From assembly GCA_026686845.1 (NCBI GenBank), contig JAIVEN010000020.1, positions 7,095,501 to 7,159,500 on the forward strand: a DNA stretch of 64,000 nt, read 5' to 3'. The stretch comes from Adenanthera pavonina (Eukaryota > Streptophyta > Magnoliopsida > Fabales > Fabaceae). The position numbers were made by a program, and so were the translations under genes. Shown in pieces: positions 60,880 to 64,000 of this stretch. How positions within the stretch are numbered: position 1 is the stretch's first letter; each line of letters begins with the position of its first letter. The notes below the pieces were generated by a model. It was not told the origin of the DNA. It saw nothing but the letters and a program-made list of their open reading frames with translations, and made no database searches.

Positions 60880-62525
60880 TGTTAAATCAAGTGTTTTGAT
60901 GATTCCAAACTAACTTTCTAGAGCTTGGAGAGAAGAAATCAAAGGTGCACAAATGATCTCAAGTGGAGAAATTCAAGAAAAACCAGCACAAGAATCTACA
61001 GCCATGTTTAAATTGAGTAAAAGACTTTGAATTGGCAAAAAGATGTTTTAAAACTATGATTCTATCTTAATCCATGGAATATTTGAAAAGCACCTACTAA
61101 CAAACGAAGTTTGAAACGTTTATACTGATATGCTATTTTAAAAATTCAAACTTTGACTTTGGAAATTCGAATTTCGTATTGAAAATGAACAAGTCTGAAA
61201 AGAGCCTTCTCTGACAGACGAACTTTGACTGCAGAAATTCAAATTTTGGATCTTGTCTGAAAAGAGTCTTCTCTGATAGACGAACTTTGGCTTTTGAAAA
61301 TTCGAATTTCAGACAAAATACAACTTATGAAAAATGAAAAATTCATCTGAAGATATGTCAAAGTTCATCTAAAAACTGAGTTTGGAAAGAGCATCAAAAT
61401 GGCTCACTGACAGACGAACTTTGAACATGAAAATTTGAATTTCAGAAACAAAACTTGTGAGTTTGTTATGATGATATGTTAACATACGAATGATAGTATT
61501 CAGAAATTCAAAACTTGAAGTAAGTCTGAAAAGAGGCTTCTCTGACAGACGAACTTTGCATTTTGAAAATTTGAATTTCGAATAGATGAACTATTGTGCC
61601 TTATTGAACTGCCCACTGACAGATAAATTTTGGGTATCAAAATTTGAATTTTGAAGGCACTGTAGCAATATGGGACTACTGTTCACACTTTTAAGAAGAA
61701 CTTTTAACGTGAAAATTCGTATGTTCCAATACAGAAAAATGTCTCAATGATGAAAATTCGAACTTTGCTTTACAACAGATGAACTTTGAAAATTAACGTT
61801 GAAGTTTTTAGCTTTCAATCTCTGTGAAATTCATCTGTTGACTAACCAAAATTTGAACTTTGAATATCAGAAGTATTAAATGCGGTTGGTGAACGGATAG
61901 TTTTTCAGAGTAACCGTTGGGTAACTTCTCCAACGGATAGATTTTGTCTCTAACGTATAGTTAAGACCTAAATCTATAAATATAACATCATTTGAAGTTG
62001 TGGGCAATGATTTTAACTTTGTATATACTAAAACTCTGCCAAATCATCAACTCAAAGTCTCTTACTCTCACATACTTCATTCTTTGTACTTCAACTTTCA
62101 TATACACTCTGATTAAGAGAGTTTATTCATTGTAAACAATATTATCTTCATCTGGAAGAAAGATTTTCTTGTGAGGGAACATCACAAGGGATTGGGGAAG
62201 CATTTAGTTAAAGTACAAAGAGAGAAAGTGTGAGCTCTAAAATAGAGCATCATAGCTGTACTGTGACAATTGCAAGAAGTCCACTAAATTCTTGCAAGAT
62301 AGTTGAAAATCTCAAGTGGTGGCTTGAGGACAGGACGTAGGTCAAGATTGAGAGACTAAACCAGGATAAACATCTGTTTCTTCCCTTCTCTACTACTACT
62401 TTTTCTTGTTATTCATTTATACTCTATTTTACTGTCACCTTTGCTTTCTTCACTTTATTGTCATTTTGCAGAAAATTTTAATCTTCCCAATTCACCCCCC
62501 TCTTGGGAAGCCAGCATATCTAATA
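60880..62525 (+). mobile_element. Solo LTR A, inserted in the CACTA transposase
   Basis: It starts TGTTAAATCAAGTGTTTTGA and ends CCAGCATATCTAATA, 1646 bp, flanked by a perfect 5-bp duplication GAAGT (60875-60879 and 62526-62530). Removing it and one GAAGT restores the transposase line LKLKGLK-SHDCHVLM, which confirms the borders. A TATA box (TATAAATA, 61975-61982) and a late TTCACCCCCCTCTTGGG block match the layout of Copia-type LTRs of the SIRE/Maximus kind. There is no internal region, so it is a solo LTR. The expected CA end has become TA. Confidence 0.88.
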
Positions 62526-62530
62526 GAAGT

Positions 62531-63084
62531 CTCATGATTGCCATGTTTTGATGGAGAATTTCGTGTCGGTGGCCATACGATCCATTTTGCCAAAAAAGGT
62601 TCGAGGGACAATCACCAAACTATGTTTCTTCTTCAAATATATTTGCAGCAAAGTGATTGACCTTGTAAAGTTATCAGCATTGTAAAGAGACATCATCGTT
62701 ACTTTATGTGAGCTTAAGATGTATTTCCATCCTTCTTTCTTTGATATGATGGTTCACCAAACAGTTCACCTAGTTAGGGAGACACAGTTTTGTGGCCCAG
62801 CTTATATGAGATGGATGTATCCAATTGAGCGCTACATGAAGATATTAAAAGGGTATGTGAAAAACTGAAGCATATTAGAAGGTTATATTGTTGAACAGTA
62901 TATAGCCAAAGAAGCTGTTGAATTTTGCACCGAATACTTATCCAATGTCAATAACATTGGCCTTCCTAAGTCTCGTCACATGAAAAGAACATCTAGGGAA
63001 GGGATCATGGGAAAGGAAATTGTTAGCATCTCCAGGACATAGTGGGAGCAAGCTCACTTGTACATTTTGCATAACTTTGATGAG
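62531..63084 (+). pseudogene. CACTA transposase segment caught between two LTRs
   Basis: This 554-bp piece continues the TNP2-type protein after solo LTR A: the DUF4218-like part, then FCTEYLSNVNNIGLPKSRH and, after a stop, AHLYILHNFDEV. It is cut again at 63089 by LTR B. It is listed separately because it shows that both LTRs entered the same CACTA copy. Confidence 0.75.
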
Positions 63085-63089
63085 GTTCT

Positions 63090-64000
63090 TGTTATGTTGG
63101 CTGGTCACCCAAGAAGGGGGGTGAATTCGGTGATGCAAGATTTTCGCTCTTTTTGGATCATAACCCAATTTCACTAAGAGTGCAGCAAAACATGGATAAA
63201 CAGAGAGAGTTATGTGCAGCAACTAAATAGAAAAGATAAAGAACAATACACAACAATTTATACTGGTTCAGCCCAACCACTTGGCCTACATCCAGTCCCC
63301 AAGCCACCGCTTGGGATTTTTCACTATATTCCACAGGTTTGATCCGGGCACCTGTGAAACCTCAGTATATCCCACAAGTTTCAGTAGGCACTTGTGAAGC
63401 CACTATTCCCACACCATTACAAGATGTGTAAATCCCTTAGTGTTTCTCACACTAAGATTCTACCCAGAATATGTAGAAAGAAATATTTACAGAATGAAAA
63501 CTCTCTTGAAGAGTAGATAATATATTGAAGGCTCACTCTATTGAGGTAGGTTTTTCAAACAATGCTGAGATAGAAAGATTTTACAAATTATTGCAGCATT
63601 TTTGCATAAACTCTCTTAAGATTGTCACCCATAAGTTCAAATGATGTTCTATTTATAGATTTGTGGTGTAACTAGACATTAGACACAAGATCTAGCCGTT
63701 AGAGACGTTACCCAACGGTTACTCTGTTAAACTAGCCATTCACCAACCACATTTAATGCGTTGACACTCTGAAATTTGAATTTTGGATGTCAACAGACGA
63801 ATTTCGCAGAGACTATAAGTTAAAGACTTTAACGTTTAACTTTGAAGTTCATCTGTTCTAAAGAAAAATTCGAATTTTCATCTTTGACAAATGTTTCTAT
63901 GTTGGAACATACAAATTTTCAAGTTTAAAGTTCTTTTGATAAGTGTGAATAGTTATTTAATATTGATACAGTGCCTTCAAAGTTCAAATTTTGGTGTCCA
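63090..64000 (-). mobile_element. LTR B, a relative of LTR A in inverted orientation, runs off the window
   Basis: On the plus strand it begins TGTTATGTTGGCTGGTCACC directly after GTTCT (63085-63089), and it continues to the window end. Its reverse complement aligns with LTR A: GAATTCACCCCCCTTCTTGGG, a conserved TATAAATAGAACATCATTTGAA (near 63636-63657), AGAGTAACCGTTGGGTAAC, and TATGTTCCAACATAGAAAC. Its 3' end is a proper ...CCAACATAACA. Whether it is another solo LTR or the end of a full element cannot be told, because its other side is outside the window. Confidence 0.82.

Larger units (their letters stand above)
57970..63084 (+). pseudogene. Decayed CACTA (En/Spm) TNP2-type transposase locus, broken by three insertions
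   Basis: Pieces of the plant TNP2 transposase are read in order. The N-terminal transposase-associated domain starts at about 58104 (MDRSWMSANHLTNEYRDGV ... VENADNLNKI) and resumes at about 59190 (CPCLKC, then LCHGIDRGYTRW). The Transposase_21 part covers about 59980-60660 (STDGMNPHG, NLPPWLYMKRKF, ISGPRQPGNDIDVYLAPLIE, FRCPICEEDTHS, RHFLDVMHIEKNICESIIG). The downstream DUF4218 part lies at about 62530-62870 (KMYFHPSFFDMMVHQ, HLVRETQFCGP, RWMYPIERYMK). Frameshifts near 59690, stops at 60538, 60718 and others, and insertions at 58217, 60880 and 63090 make it non-functional. The CACTA termini and TNP1-like gene are not identified. Confidence 0.88.

Noticed and set aside
62938..63222. 94-codon minus-strand frame spanning the CACTA/LTR B border
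   Set aside because: It crosses an insertion border, so it cannot be an ancestral protein; antisense shadow of the transposase.
1..64000. CRISPR arrays, phage, bacterial operons, rRNA or tRNA genes
   Set aside because: None seen by eye: the repeats present are transposon-derived or microsatellites, the genes are spliced plant nuclear genes, and I found no cloverleaf-like tRNA; a tRNAscan run would be needed to exclude small RNA genes fully.

Overview
This is a stretch of plant nuclear DNA, almost certainly from a eudicot. It is AT-rich, its genes are split by GT...AG introns, the intergenic space is full of MITEs, LINE remnants and solo LTRs, and the genes themselves (KDO-8-phosphate synthase for rhamnogalacturonan II, a SEC12-like protein, TIM17, a DUF246/GT106-type O-fucosyltransferase) are land-plant housekeeping genes. 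I do not name a species. There is no operon-like organisation and no CRISPR, phage or bacterial defence system.

Layout. (1) 291-1561, plus strand: the last four exons of a gene entering from the left edge; it ends in a C-terminal membrane anchor and I do not recognise it. (2) 4189-10612, minus: a complete 13-exon KDO-8-phosphate synthase gene (290 aa by my splice model). (3) 13847-25183, minus: a complete 10-exon SEC12-like WD40 protein (404 aa) with a 3.9-kb intron that holds a repeat. (4) 25184-29984: a spacer between divergent genes, with a palindromic ACGT motif, a 59-bp tandem duplication and two copies of a MITE family. (5) 29985-30680, plus: an intronless TIM17 gene (231 aa). (6) 35203-45297, plus: a complete 10-exon O-fucosyltransferase gene (563 aa) with a leader rich in tiny uORFs, and with a LINE remnant and a hairpin MITE in intron 4. 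(7) 45298-64000: gene-free and dense in transposons. It holds a solo LTR with 5-bp target duplication (49378-50930), hAT-like MITEs, a Stowaway-type MITE, and a decayed CACTA (TNP2-type) transposase locus (about 57970-63084) broken by three later insertions. Two of those insertions are related LTRs in opposite orientation.

The genes work in separate cell systems: cytosolic sugar synthesis for the cell wall, ER export, mitochondrial protein import and Golgi glycosylation. I see no reason to think they form a functional cluster. The most informative observations are the datable transposon nesting, the start-stop uORFs in front of the O-fucosyltransferase, and the MITE family shared by three intergenic sites. 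Exon boundaries come from reading frame, GT/AG sites and remembered family sequence, not from transcripts. Reading phase closes across every junction in the three complete multi-exon genes.
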